Notes: a model not told the origin generated them from the letters alone. A stretch of DNA of 20,080 bases from Ophiothrix spiculata (GCA_000969725.1 JXSR01S072813.1); one strand, 5' to 3'; counted from the stretch's first letter, positions 1 to 9,611 are shown. A program made the numbers and translations.

Positions 1-784
1 TATACACGATTAATTTACAAAGAATCATAAATTTGGCTTGGGTCAAGAAGATCGGCTCGTCCTTGCTCGGCTCGGGTGAGTTGCTCGGGTCTAAATTGAT
101 TATGTCCCTAACCATTTACTTAAGTAGAACAAAGGTTCATTTGGAACTTAAATGACAAATTAAACATTTACTGGTATGTAATGTATGGTATGAAACTGAT
201 TCTAGGTAAATGCTGCGTCACTTGTGCAATAAATTTTATGAGTTATTAAATAGATGAAAAAGTTACTAATTTTCTTATATCCCTAATATCATTATCTAAA
301 AAAAAATCAAAACCAAAAAAACCCCACCCCGAACAAAGCAGTAAAAAAAGTTTTCAGAATGTTTCTAGTGAGTGTGTTAAGCTTCATTTATATCATCTGT
401 TTAAGTCAAGGGTTCTTGTAGTCATATTCTATGATGCAGCCCTCCGGGTAGTAACGATATCTCTGTGGTATTCAATAACGTGAGAAGTACGAGGATTAAG
501 AGAAAATTATGATAAAATTATAAGACGGAAAAGAAGAGGTTTTTGTGCTTTCTGAATAGGTGATGAATTTAACCAATCAAATTGAATACAAAATTGCAAT
601 ACATATACGAATCTTGACCTCGCCAATGTTTTTTATTGGTTCCAATCGAATTTTTGACACCTCGATAATAAGAAAATGAAATAGGATTTACGCTTTTTGG
701 AATTTGATTATTTGCATTTTTGCCGTAGGAAGTTTCTTGTTGTCTCCCACCAAAGACACTATATACATATGGTTAAATATGGCA
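1..784. other. AT-rich non-coding stretch, no gene seen
   Basis: I see no coding region here. Small features only: a GCTCGG-rich patch at about 50-92, and an A-rich run followed by CCCCACCCC at about 298-331 that could be a decayed retroposon tail. Nothing can be assigned to a family. Confidence 0.5.
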
Positions 785-786
785 TA

Positions 787-1404
787 CAGGGTGTCCCGGA
801 AAAAAACCTTACAATCTTTGAGTGTAATTTTCTTGGGTTTCGCGGATAGTTAGAAAGTATATAATGGTTGCATTGTATAGCCCAAGAATTGAACTTTTAG
901 ATATCGTTTGTTTCATTTCAATCAGTTATGTACAACAAAAGTTATGTTTGTCTAATGTTTGGGTGTAAAATTTTCTGGTTTCACGATTTTGTAAGTTCCC
1001 CTTTAATGAAGTTCTATTGAGTATTGTCACTAATCTGCTCACTCAACCGTAACAACATTCACTAATTTATTATACGCATACTCTCGTTTATCTGTGATGA
1101 AAAAATGAACAATTTCGATGTAAAAAAAAGATATTATAAATTTTCCAAGATGTTCCATTTTTAATCCATTCAGAAACACCCTTACTTTATGTCCAATAAT
1201 CATGAAATTGGACCAGGCAAAATCCACCTAAAAATTTGATAAAACATAACTTTTGTTGTACACTACTGATTGAAATGAAACAATCGGTATCTAAAAGTTC
1301 AATTCATTGGCTATAAAATGCAACCTTTACCAACTTTCTGACTATCCGTTAAATCCAAGAAAATTACACGCAAAGATTGTAAGGTTTTTTTCTGGGACAC
1401 CCTG
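787..1404. mobile_element. Non-autonomous TIR element (MITE-like), TA target duplication
   Basis: This is a complete 618-bp element. It starts CAGGGTGTCCCGGAAA and ends with the inverted counterpart TTTCTGGGACACCCTG. It is flanked by TA on both sides (785-786 and 1405-1406), the target duplication of the Tc1/mariner/IS630 superfamily. The terminal inverted repeats are about 164 bp each (787-950 and 1241-1404), align without gaps and differ by scattered substitutions. The centre (951-1240) holds only a short minus-strand open frame with no recognisable transposase motif, so mobilisation in trans is inferred. The superfamily rests on termini and TSD only. It lies about 50 bp left of the PLE remnant, and I could not find coding sequence of that PLE on its other side, so it does not clearly interrupt it. 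Confidence 0.85.
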
Positions 1405-1450
1405 TATATGAACCTGCTTAGTAATCGAAATTCCATGTTTCAAGTGATAA

Positions 1451-1738
1451 TTGTGTGCAAACGAAAGATCTACCGTTATTCTGCTTATACAAAATGATTA
1501 CCAATGCACGTCTAGCCCTTATATATGGAACTTGAAAAATGACAATGTTGGTTATTCAATTAAATGGTCTATATTAAAGAAATCTCATCCTTATTCCAAT
1601 GTCTCGAAGAAATGCCAATTATGTCTATGGGAGAAATATTTCATCATTACCTCTGACAGATCTATCACTCTTAACAGCAGATTAGAACTTATAAACAAAT
1701 GCCGCCATTCCAATAAGTTTCTTCTTAAGAACTCTTAA
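1451..1738 (+). pseudogene. Penelope-like element GIY-YIG endonuclease, C-terminal fragment
   Basis: This is a 95-codon open frame whose last ~72 residues, from YIWNLK (residues 24-29) on, resemble the end of the GIY-YIG endonuclease domain that follows the RT in PLEs. In such elements the domain nicks DNA for target-primed insertion. Visible signatures are Y-I-W-x-L-K, I-K-W, the pair C55-x2-C58, then E61 in LCLWEK and N75 in LNSRLEL (the expected catalytic Glu and Asn of GIY-YIG nucleases), and C84-x-H86 before a K-F-L-L end. The GIY and YIG strands, the catalytic Arg and the whole RT are missing, so it is a 5'-truncated 3' end; the first ~23 codons probably belong to flanking DNA and the ATG is not a meaningful start. 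No stop or frameshift breaks the retained part. The hammerhead about 170 bp downstream supports the PLE assignment. The family call is from motif recognition, not from a search. Confidence 0.72.
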
Positions 1739-1898
1739 TCCGTGGATTACATTCATATTATTGACTTTTGCCACAAGAACTTGTCACTCATATTGAGTGC
1801 CTTAATTTTATGAATTTTTATGACTCTATTTTAATGCCTTGTCAATCATTGTGTATATGTCAATCAATTTTTTGTTGGTTGAACATGTAATTTGTGTG

Positions 1899-1962
1899 TT
1901 ATTGCTCATATACCTGACGAGCCTCCGGGCGAAACGGACCGTAGTATATCATAATGGAATAA
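1899..1962 (+). ncRNA. Hammerhead ribozyme (PLE-associated, type I topology)
   Basis: All core boxes are present in order: CUGACGA (1914-1920, fits CUGANGA), GAA (1931-1933) and cleavage triplet GUA (1941-1943), with predicted cleavage after A1943. Stem I: ATATAC (1908-1913) pairs perfectly with GTATAT (1944-1949). After an internal loop (1904-1907 against 1950-1957), TTATT (1899-1903) pairs with AATAA (1958-1962). Stem II: GCC (1921-1923) with GGC (1928-1930), loop TCCG. Stem III is very short: ACG (1934-1936) with CGT (1940-1942), 3-nt loop. Short stem III hammerheads are known from Penelope-like elements, where they may act better as dimers. The internal loop in stem I is where loop-loop contacts with stem II would be expected. 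It sits 170 bp past the PLE stop codon, as expected for a copy in the 3' repeat. Activity is inferred from sequence only. Confidence 0.82.
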
Positions 1963-2267
1963 TTTCTACATCTTCTTTTAATAATATATATTGCTCTCCA
2001 TTGGATTGAGCACTCTACTTAACAGAAGAAGACATGTTGTTTCATTTTTATATATATATACATATATATTTCATAATTTGCTATGCGAATGATCTTATAG
2101 GAAGCAATGAATAATGGGATACACACGATATCTTCTCTTAGCGAGTCATGACACCCTCAAGCTAAAAATGATGGCTAAAGAAGATGATATTTCAACAACA
2201 GGTATCACGGATACAGTTTGTAACAACGAAAGATTAGTATTCCCTTCTGTAGTAGAGTAAAATGCAA
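1963..2267. other. Non-coding, AT-rich, with a TA microsatellite
   Basis: This probably contains the rest of the PLE 3' region, whose end I cannot place. An alternating TA/CATA tract lies at about 2048-2070. No coding sequence or further family is recognised. Confidence 0.45.
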
Positions 2268-2273
2268 ACATTA

Positions 2274-4248
2274 TTCATTTCATTTCATTTCATGTTTATT
2301 AAAATTGCACTTGGTGGTTCTAAGACCAAATTACATACAATTTACAAAATATAATACAAGTATAAAATAATAATAAAACAATTGATTGCACAGATTAATA
2401 TAAACCAGACATATAAATATTTCAAAAACATAATTACACACTCAAAAAGGAATACATAAAAATTCAGTAAAAAGGAGCATTTTAAAAATGGAAAACTTTG
2501 TAAAAGGAGGAAAGCAGGACAATCCTTGGCACTATCTATTGAGTAAGTTTATGTAGTAGGGAATGGCGCTGTCTTGAAACCTACTCGTTCTTGCTCGGAG
2601 GTTTGAGATCTTGTCGGCTGTTCGCAGACTCCTCCAATGGCTCTCAAATCTGGTAGGAGGGATGAGGTCACTTGTACGAATGGATTGAGAAAGCCCTTCG
2701 GCGAACTTCAGACAATGACTTTCCCTCCTACCAGATAGAGAGTCCATGTCGCATTCATTGAGAGCGTTTTTGTAGGATGTATATTTAGTACCAAGGATAA
2801 TCCTGCAAGCACGTTTCTGAAGTTGTTCCAAGATATTGCACTGAGAGTTGGTTAATGATGAATTCCAAACAACATCGGCGTATTCTAGCAATGGTCTGAC
2901 ATAGCCTTTATATATGCATTTTAATTCTGTGTCGTTGAAGCCAAATTTCTTCAGTGTGCGCAACATGTACAGTTTCCTATTTGATTTAATGCTAATTTCA
3001 TTGATGTTTTTGTCCCATTTGAGATCATCCTGCAGCAATACACCAAGAATTTTTGCTTGTTTCACAAATTGGAGGGGGGCATCCTCTATGTGAAAATTAG
3101 GGTGTGGTGGGGCTTCCTTTTTAAAGCAGATTTGAAAGGCCTGGCATTTGGATGGATTGAGGGTCAGTTTATTTTCTTTAGACCACTCAATGAAATTATC
3201 AAGATCAAATTGGAGACTGGTAGGATTTGGATGGACTCGATTTTCAGCTAGGGTTAAATCATCTACATATTTCCAACACCTTGTATTGGGTTGCTTGTCT
3301 TGAGCAGCATCATTAATTACAGCTTGAAAGCCTATAGGGCCGATTTTTGTGCCCTGGGGGAGCCCAGCTTTAACTAATTTGTAATCAGAAAGTGCCTGGT
3401 TGTATCTGACACACTGCTTTCTGCCACTGACAAAACTACACAACCACGGTACAATGGCCCCACGGACTCCTAAACTGATGAACTTGTTAATCATGACAGT
3501 ATGGTCGACCAAATCAAAAGCTTTTGAGAAGTCCGTAAGGATCACAGTACCGACGTTGTTAGTTTTGTCAGCACCCTGGTGCAAATAGTGAAGCAAACTG
3601 ACCAAATAATGGGATGTGGAAACACCACAGACATTGCCAAATTGCTGAGGGTCAATAATATCACCAATATCTTGGTTGATCCACTTTGCAACAAAGCCCT
3701 CAGCAATTTTGGCAAAACAATCAGTGAGAGAGATGGGTCTTAATTTCTCAACATTGGGAGGACTTGTTTTGGGGATGGGAATGACAACTGCTTTTTTCCA
3801 TTGGGAGGGAACAATCCCCTGTGAATAAGAGGCATTGAGGATATCTGTCAGAGGAATGCTCAGCTCATATGCAAACTCTTTGATCAAGCGTGCAGGAATT
3901 CCATCCGGACAACAAGCTTTACCTGCTTTTAATTTCCTCAAGGCATGATACACTTCCCACGGCTGTAAATTGGGTGTTGGTGCATCAGCTGGTAAAAATG
4001 ATGGAAGGCTGTCCAAATCAAGAGATTGCATGTGAGCAGATACATTGACAAACTGGTCGTTGATTTTGTTGGCAATACCAGCATAATCAGATAAATCTAA
4101 TCCAGGGGCAGGTATATTAACCTCACATTAATTTTTTTTAGTCATGACTTTGATTTGTTGGTCCATCTGTGTGGGTCAACATGTTGTAATTGTCGAACCC
4201 TGTTTGTATAATAATTAACCTTAGCCTTGCAGATTTCTCTTTGAATTT
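2274..4248 (-). mobile_element. 5'-truncated CR1/L2-like (Jockey superfamily) LINE
   Basis: This is a minus-strand non-LTR retrotransposon. Its 3' end is at the left, where a tail of ATGAA units (2274-2294 on the complement) follows a ~240-bp 3' UTR. Short microsatellite tails rather than poly(A) are typical of CR1/L2-type elements. RT coding occupies 2532 to about 4246. The upstream apurinic endonuclease and ORF1 are missing, as expected after incomplete target-primed reverse transcription. A 6-bp ACATTA sits immediately outside both ends (2268-2273 and 4249-4254) and may be a short target duplication, though so short a match could be chance. The 5' end lies inside a 72-bp tandem duplication. 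Clade assignment beyond CR1/L2/Jockey is not made. Confidence 0.8.
2532..4246 (-). pseudogene. LINE ORF2 reverse transcriptase, mostly intact
   Basis: This copies LINE RNA into DNA at a nicked target. From the ATG at 4031 an uninterrupted 499-codon frame carries the full RT: C-P-D-G-I-P near residue 41, LRPIS (97-101), motif A with D167 in the ILTDFSKAFD stretch, motif B GLPQG (223-227) followed by an unusual TKIGPIGF, motif C YVDD (255-258) with both catalytic aspartates, then LNPSKC and a thumb/C-terminal region ending YYINLLNR. That ATG is internal. Recognisable LINE sequence (NIPAPGLDL, then NYYTNRV and DPHRW further upstream) continues to about 4246, but with one in-frame TAA near 4126 and a frameshift near 4160. 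The endonuclease is absent. So the RT core looks fresh, while the copy as a whole is truncated and cannot mobilise itself by the usual route. Confidence 0.82.
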
Positions 4249-4376
4249 ACATTACATTTTGGTCAGAAAAATTGCATGAGAAAATATATTTATTGTATCT
4301 TTTAATTTCTCTTTGAATTTACATTACATTTTGGTCAGAAAAATTGCATGAGAAAATATATTTATTGTATCTTTTA
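4233..4376. repeat. Perfect 72-bp tandem duplication
   Basis: Copies 4233-4304 and 4305-4376 appear identical over 72 bp, each starting ATTTCTCTTTG and ending TGTATCTTTTA. The first ~16 bp read as the extreme 5' end of the adjacent LINE (in frame with its coding on the complement), and the rest is flanking DNA. The duplication therefore spans the LINE/flank junction and should postdate or accompany the insertion. An assembly artefact is possible. Confidence 0.9.
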
Positions 4377-4667
4377 TCTTTTATTTTTAAGATTTTATTG
4401 TATTCATAATGTACATGGTTGCTCATATAGTTGGAATGAAAATATGTTTACTACTTTTTTATGTAAAGGTCAATTTATGATGAAAATATCTGGAAACTCA
4501 TGTTGCTTTTGGTCAGATTTGATAGGTAATCTTGTTGGTTGTGAAATGGAACTCCTAATGTGATCAATTTTCTCATGTACTGGTAAGGGGGAAACAACAA
4601 AATCTTATCTTTGTTATGGAAATGTTTTATGAAACAAAGATATGAACACAATGAGGACTAGTTCAAA

Positions 4668-4797
4668 AATTTACAAACATAGGGTTTAGTGAACGTGGAA
4701 TGGTTCCCGGCAGCTTATGACATCTTAAAAGGTTTTCAAGATGTCACATACCGCCGGCGACCATTCCGCGTTCACCACAACCATCTTTTTGTAAATT
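4668..4797. repeat. Long imperfect hairpin (inverted repeat, ~59-bp arms)
   Basis: Left arm 4668-4726 and right arm 4738-4797 are complementary with an 11-nt loop. They match well at AATTTACAAA, GTGAACG, GGAATGGT, CCCGGC/GCCGGC and TGACATCTT. No target duplication is clear. It could be the remnant of a small foldback element or a transcribable hairpin; nothing shows which. Confidence 0.7.
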
Positions 4798-6384
4798 GAG
4801 GGGCGTTGAAGGATCATTTTGTGCATTGCTTCCAAGCATTCTTTTGGCTCAGTCAAGCGTGACAAAGACATTCAACCACCGCTTATCACTCTACTACAGA
4901 TAGACATCCCATATGACCACTCAACTTGAGTAGAAAAGTGACCTTGAACAAGGCGGGGACAAATCAAATCGGCACAGGTAGATTGAGGGCGTGAGAGAGA
5001 GAGATGAAATAGTATACATTTCCATTGAAGTAATATCTGAAGCAATACCATTTCAAGATTATATTAAGATAAAATACTAAGAGAACATTTATACTGCATT
5101 CATGATGTTTAACGTGCATGATATTTCCTTGAAATGTTTCATAATTTAGTATATATGGAGAATATAATTCAATATAACATGTTGTCTCTTTTTTATATAC
5201 AATTACGGAAAGTGATTTACTTATTTTTTCCCAAAATATTTTGCCCACGTTGATAATTGATAAACGTTACTAAACGTTTTTCTAGAAAAATGTCCTACAA
5301 TTATTCTTTATTGAGCATTTAAAAATGTATTAAAATAATGTCATGTAGTTTTCAGCAATAACATATTTTCAGTGTTTATGTAATCAATGCAATGAAAAAC
5401 TATGCACTATTTTGATAATTTCAATGTGTTGTCATTCATCCTTTTTAACACCGACGGGTTTTGTGATTATCTACATATAATTATTACGATAAATTATTCA
5501 TTTTATCATTTCAAAAAATATCTTTCGAAAATTAGAGCATTCCTTGCCATCTTGGATAAATGGTTCAAACAGATAAATGCAAATCTAATCAAATAATACG
5601 TTAGAATATTGCATTCACCTGTTGCTGTTGTAATTAAGTTATTTCATTCTGATCACCTCTATTTGACCCATATATTGACTTCTCCAAGGATTTTTAACAA
5701 GCTTATATATTCGAGTACATGTATATTCCTATCCGTAGCCGATGGTTCACAGCTGCCTATCGATGACAACGTATTTCCCCGTCGTCAATCAAATATAGCT
5801 CCCACATCTTGTTTCATTTTGGATTTATTTATTTTAAACTAATTGAGATTTATATTCGAAATATACATAGAATTGACAGAGTACAATCAGAACAAGAAAA
5901 GGATGTGGTTTTTGTTTGTTTGTTTGTTTGTTTATTTTGATCCATTAAAATCTAATGAACGTGTATGCGTAGGCGTGTTATCGTAAAACCATCCAAACAA
6001 TAACGCAGGAATTTGTTATTGTGATTGTACATTATCTCATTTTCAAGAGACATTTTATTTCGTGGAATTTTGACCTTTTTTCGGAAGATATGGCAAATTC
6101 TGTGAAGCCTTCAATTATATGACATCTAATGCAAAGCAAGTTCATCTCCATAATAAAATATATCGAAAAAGTAGCATTTTTAAATGTCATATCAAAGCCA
6201 TGTCAGCGAAAGAGTCGCAACAACTTTACCACTTGAAAGAAATAACAGTTGTCGTTGTTATCTCGCCAAAATGTGATGTTCAAGTTACACAAACCGGATC
6301 GTCAAATAATGATTCCGATGTACGCCATATTGTGACACTTAACTTTCGAAATCATCTTGATACGCAGTGTTAATGTTGGTGGTA
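4798..6384. other. AT-rich non-coding stretch
   Basis: There are several short open frames on both strands (for example 4964-5248 minus, 5609-5842 plus, 6119-6373 plus), but none shows a recognisable motif or coding character. A (TTTG)5 tract is listed separately. A GA-rich run (GAGAGAGAG) lies near 4993-5004. No RNA gene is seen. Confidence 0.5.
5911..5930 (+). repeat. (TTTG)5 microsatellite
   Basis: Five uninterrupted TTTG units followed by TTTA, in otherwise unassigned AT-rich DNA. Confidence 0.9.
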
Positions 6385-7245
6385 CAGGGTGTATCAAAAT
6401 GATTAATACTCAGAATAAATAAATCTTTAATAATACTTTCCGTTTCATTTTGAAATTCAAAATTAGATTACTTGATAGTACATTTCGTTGCCTCTAATTT
6501 ACAGAAAGAATGAGAGCATTTTGTTATTTCCAAAAACGGGAAGATTATGTAAATCCACTATTAAATGTGCCTTTATGTTTTGTTATAATTACGCTGAAGA
6601 CAAACATAAATAAAGTCAACAGACTCTTTGCCGTATGCATATTAAAGCCACACACTATCTCGTAGACAAGCAGCATTTGCGCCTTTTTTGCGCAAATATT
6701 AATGGTTGCGCAATATAAACTTTTATTGAAATGCCATTTTTATTATATATAGGTAAGATATCACAGATATTGAAAATGTGTTAGAACATTTTCAAAATTT
6801 TGCTTACACGCTCTTAAACTTCAATACAACTTTTATTGGTCCACCCGTAGAACACGCCATTGACGCGGTATACTACTTTTCTCAACTTACAGAAAAGATG
6901 CTAATTAAGTCGACATATTAAAAGCGTATATTAGTGTGCAAAACATATTAACGCCTGATGTTAGAGCAAAATACTAAAATAATTCTATTTAAATTTCTTA
7001 TATTGTATTTTTACTTACTTTGATACTATTTTTTATTCAAGGTTTTTTAAAAGTTTGAACATCGCAGCTAAATAATTGAGTACAAATGAAAACATTAAAA
7101 CTTTGCACTAAACGTGATTTTTTTCTGAATTCAATTCATGTAAAAAGATTTACCCAATAATGAATTGTAAGAAGAATTGGACGATTTAAACTTTAGTAGA
7201 AAGAAAGTAGTATATTGAATTTGACCACAAAGTGTTTAGAACACT
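6385..7245. other. AT-rich non-coding stretch with a small GC-rich hairpin
   Basis: No gene is seen. A perfect 7-bp hairpin, TTTGCGC (6676-6682) and GCGCAAA (6690-6696) with a pyrimidine loop, stands out. A possible lone transposon end at 6385 is listed under rejected items. Confidence 0.45.
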
Positions 7246-7249
7246 AAAC

Positions 7250-7817
7250 CCTCGTCTTCCTGAGCCTTTTTTCAACACGTCTTCCTGGTGGGGGGAAGGG
7301 GTTGTTACCTCCTCCATGTGATTTTGAATTTGGGACCCCAAACGTTATATTGTCACTATAGTATAGGGTAGATTCTTGTCTTTCCATTGATACCAAGGTT
7401 ATGAAAATCGGTCGAGGCGTTACGTACTTATGATGTCACGAAGTATTTCCGTACCAAAAAATCGACTTTGGCCAAAAATCGATATAAAACTTCTAAATAT
7501 CACATTTTCGTCAAGTTGTTTGCAAATAAATGACGGAATTTACAATTCTAACATATCCTGTAGGTTTCAAGCCCATATCATGTAGATATTTTTCAAAATT
7601 GGCGATTTAAATTTTTCGATGTGCACTACCTTCGGACTTTGACGGCCTACCATAACCCCACCTTAGGTGATACCCCCGATTTGTTTCATCACAATGACTG
7701 CAAAGGATGTAAAACCAATTACCTAAATGCTCAGGGTTGCTTTGCTTTGCGTGTTGATGCAATCGGCGATCATCGGTTAGGGGGGATGTTCACCCCTACC
7801 CCGTAGGAAGACGAGGG
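7250..7817. mobile_element. piggyBac-type MITE, copy A (TTAA target)
   Basis: This is a 568-bp element with ends CCCTCGTCTTCC and GGAAGACGAGGG. TTAA follows the right end (7818-7821), and the left flank reads TAAA (7246-7249), most simply a mutated TTAA. The CGTCTTCC motif recurs subterminally near 7278 on the left side only. It aligns along its length with 16136-16724: shared blocks include TTTGACGGCCTACC, CACCTTAGGTG, GCAAAG-ATGTAAAA and a CCATTGATACC / GTTACGTA / TATGAYGTCA series. A 61-codon open frame inside (7621-7806) is not conserved as protein and is not a gene. CCC ends with TTAA duplications are the hallmark of the piggyBac superfamily; no transposase is encoded. Confidence 0.85.
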
Positions 7818-7821
7818 TTAA

Positions 7822-8456
7822 ATCACGCATCATCCGTTTATTTTATATCGTTCTCAACGTCCAGGATTCACAAATATCCGTTTCTGTTTTGTACGAACTA
7901 AGAGTAACTTTAAGTGTGTTGCAGAGACTGGTCTGGTATCATCTACAAGGACTCTTTGTACAAAATAAAGATTATGAAGTTACCATTCCTGCTGATAATA
8001 TCGATTTGAAAAGGTTTTGATATAGCATAATAACAAGAATAATTCCAACGTGTTTTGCAAAAAGGAAAAACTATCCCTTTCAGAGTGTCAGGCGAGACGT
8101 GTTTCACCTGTCTCTACATGACACAAAAATCACATCGTGAAATGAAAACACAGTTCTATATGTATCTTAACGCTTTATATACTGTCTTTAATATTAAGTG
8201 TACCATTAATAAAAATCAGAGATACACATATCAATATTACTCCATTACAGTAAATTGATGCATAAGGATACGTTGTCTTTGCGGTGTTTATTGCAGCAGA
8301 TGAAAGACGGACTTCATTTTGAAGACTGAATATGCTATTTCAAGTGGATCTCAACTCTTCCAAAACTGTCTTCGAATAATATTTTATAAAAGGGGAAACT
8401 GAATATCTGTTTGTAAAAATTAATTACCAAGCCCATTTTTTTTCCTATGGAACTTT
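7822..8456. other. Non-coding stretch, nothing recognised
   Basis: The only sizeable open frame (8055-8258 plus) has no motif and low-complexity AT-rich composition. No repeat or RNA gene is apparent. Confidence 0.45.
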
Positions 8457-8460
8457 TATA

Positions 8461-8886
8461 TGTGACCTTCCAGCCCGTATGAGCAGTAAATGCCAGAAAC
8501 TTCATTTTGCGCTAGAGATGAAAATACATGTCAAGGTCATAATTTGCCGAAATTGATTTTTTGACAGATTCACAATCTTAATGCTTACTACAAAACACCA
8601 GCAAAGTTTCATTTAAATAAAATGAGAGGAAATGTGAAATAAAATGGCATATTCTTAAGACAATCAACAGAAATATAGGGCTTACTAATCTTTGAACGCG
8701 TTTATCTCAGTTATACATTTTACTCCCTGACAACCTTTGATGGACCATAACTTGACTTCTGGAAATCCTGTGAAGTTCATTAAGGTGTCATTTTAATCCT
8801 TAAAGCATGGTCTTTGCAAATACTTATTAAAAAGGTGAAAATGACAAGAGCTGGCATTTACTGCTGGTTTGGGCTGGACGGTCACA
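8461..8886. mobile_element. TIR element with TGTGACC ends (MITE-like)
   Basis: This is a 426-bp element whose first 36 bases (starting TGTGACCTTCCAGCCC) and last 36 bases are inverted copies with about 31 of 36 matching, including CCAGCCC and AGCAGTAAATGCCAG. TATA flanks both ends (8457-8460 and 8887-8890), compatible with a TA or TATA duplication, but it is palindromic and so not decisive. The interior has no coding sequence. Superfamily not assigned. Confidence 0.75.
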
Positions 8887-8890
8887 TATA

Positions 8891-9322
8891 ACTATAATAT
8901 TTGACAGCATCCGCGTTTGTATCATCTATGTTTCAATGACAACACTTGGAGACAATTTAGTAGCTGGATTTAGGACTTTCAGTCATAAATAAAATAAAAT
9001 TCAGAAATAAAATGCGGTGAATGATGCTAAAATTAGACAAATCAACCAACTTGTAGCAACAAAGAGTTTAGCCTTGGTTCAAGGCTGACTTGGACCATTT
9101 TTCCTTTGTGATGTTAGTTCAAGTGGAAATGATATAGGCCTTACTGTCTGTGTCAAATGATTTTCCAAAATGCAAAACCGGCGGCGGTAGGCCTACTACT
9201 GGCTTAGTCAACATTTTGAACTAGTAGTATTCCAATAGCTTATCTTCATCATAGGGTCATGTCTTTATATTACACATTCTTAGTCACTGAGTGCGATTTC
9301 ACTTCCTAATAAGGAATTTTGG
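8891..9322. other. Non-coding stretch, nothing recognised
   Basis: The only notable motif is a 10-bp perfect palindrome GTAGGCCTAC at 9187-9196 just after a CGGCGGCGG-like patch. No gene, RNA or repeat family is recognised. Confidence 0.4.
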
Positions 9323-9611
9323 CCATCCATTATGAGACGATTGATGACAGTGCGTTCAGCGTGAAACGCAGTGGAGCCGCGTGTTCAAAATCGCGGCGCG
9401 ATGCAGGTATACGCACACATCCGGCGCGAACAGCTTTACTGGGTTTGGAATATTTCATGTTTGAATAGGGGTGTACGTTTTTCCAATGATAATGTTTATA
9501 GTTTTTGGCAATAATTTACATAGGCTTTTAACTCAAATTTGTGACCAAGAATGAGGATAAAAGATGGCGATTTATTGTTTTGCCTGTCATCTATCGTCTC
9601 ATAATGGATGG
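9323..9611. mobile_element. Small TIR element with 28-bp ends
   Basis: Inverted 28-bp ends, CCATCCATTATGAGACGATT... (9323-9350) and its counterpart (9584-9611), differ at one position. Inside are GC-rich patches unlike the surroundings, including the palindromic pair TGCGTT/AACGCA (about 9351-9370) and CGCGGCGCG. The right end is shared with the foldback next door, so element boundaries are ambiguous. Confidence 0.5.

Noticed and set aside
2245..2258. TCTGTAGTAGAGT here and its complement near 4891-4903, bracketing the LINE
   Set aside because: A 13-bp inverted match with no extension on either side; probably chance in 20 kb, and not consistent with LINE target duplications, which are direct.
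3057..3588. Open frames of 64 and 62 codons on the plus strand inside the LINE
   Set aside because: They are antisense to the clear RT reading and have no motif of their own.
6385..6420. Possible lone transposon end TA-CAGGGTGTATCAAAATG
   Set aside because: It shares eight bases with the element at 787 (CAGGGTGT) and is preceded by TA, but no inverted partner was found in the window.
7621..7806. 61-codon open frame inside MITE copy A
   Set aside because: The homologous part of copy B does not keep the frame, so it is not conserved as protein.
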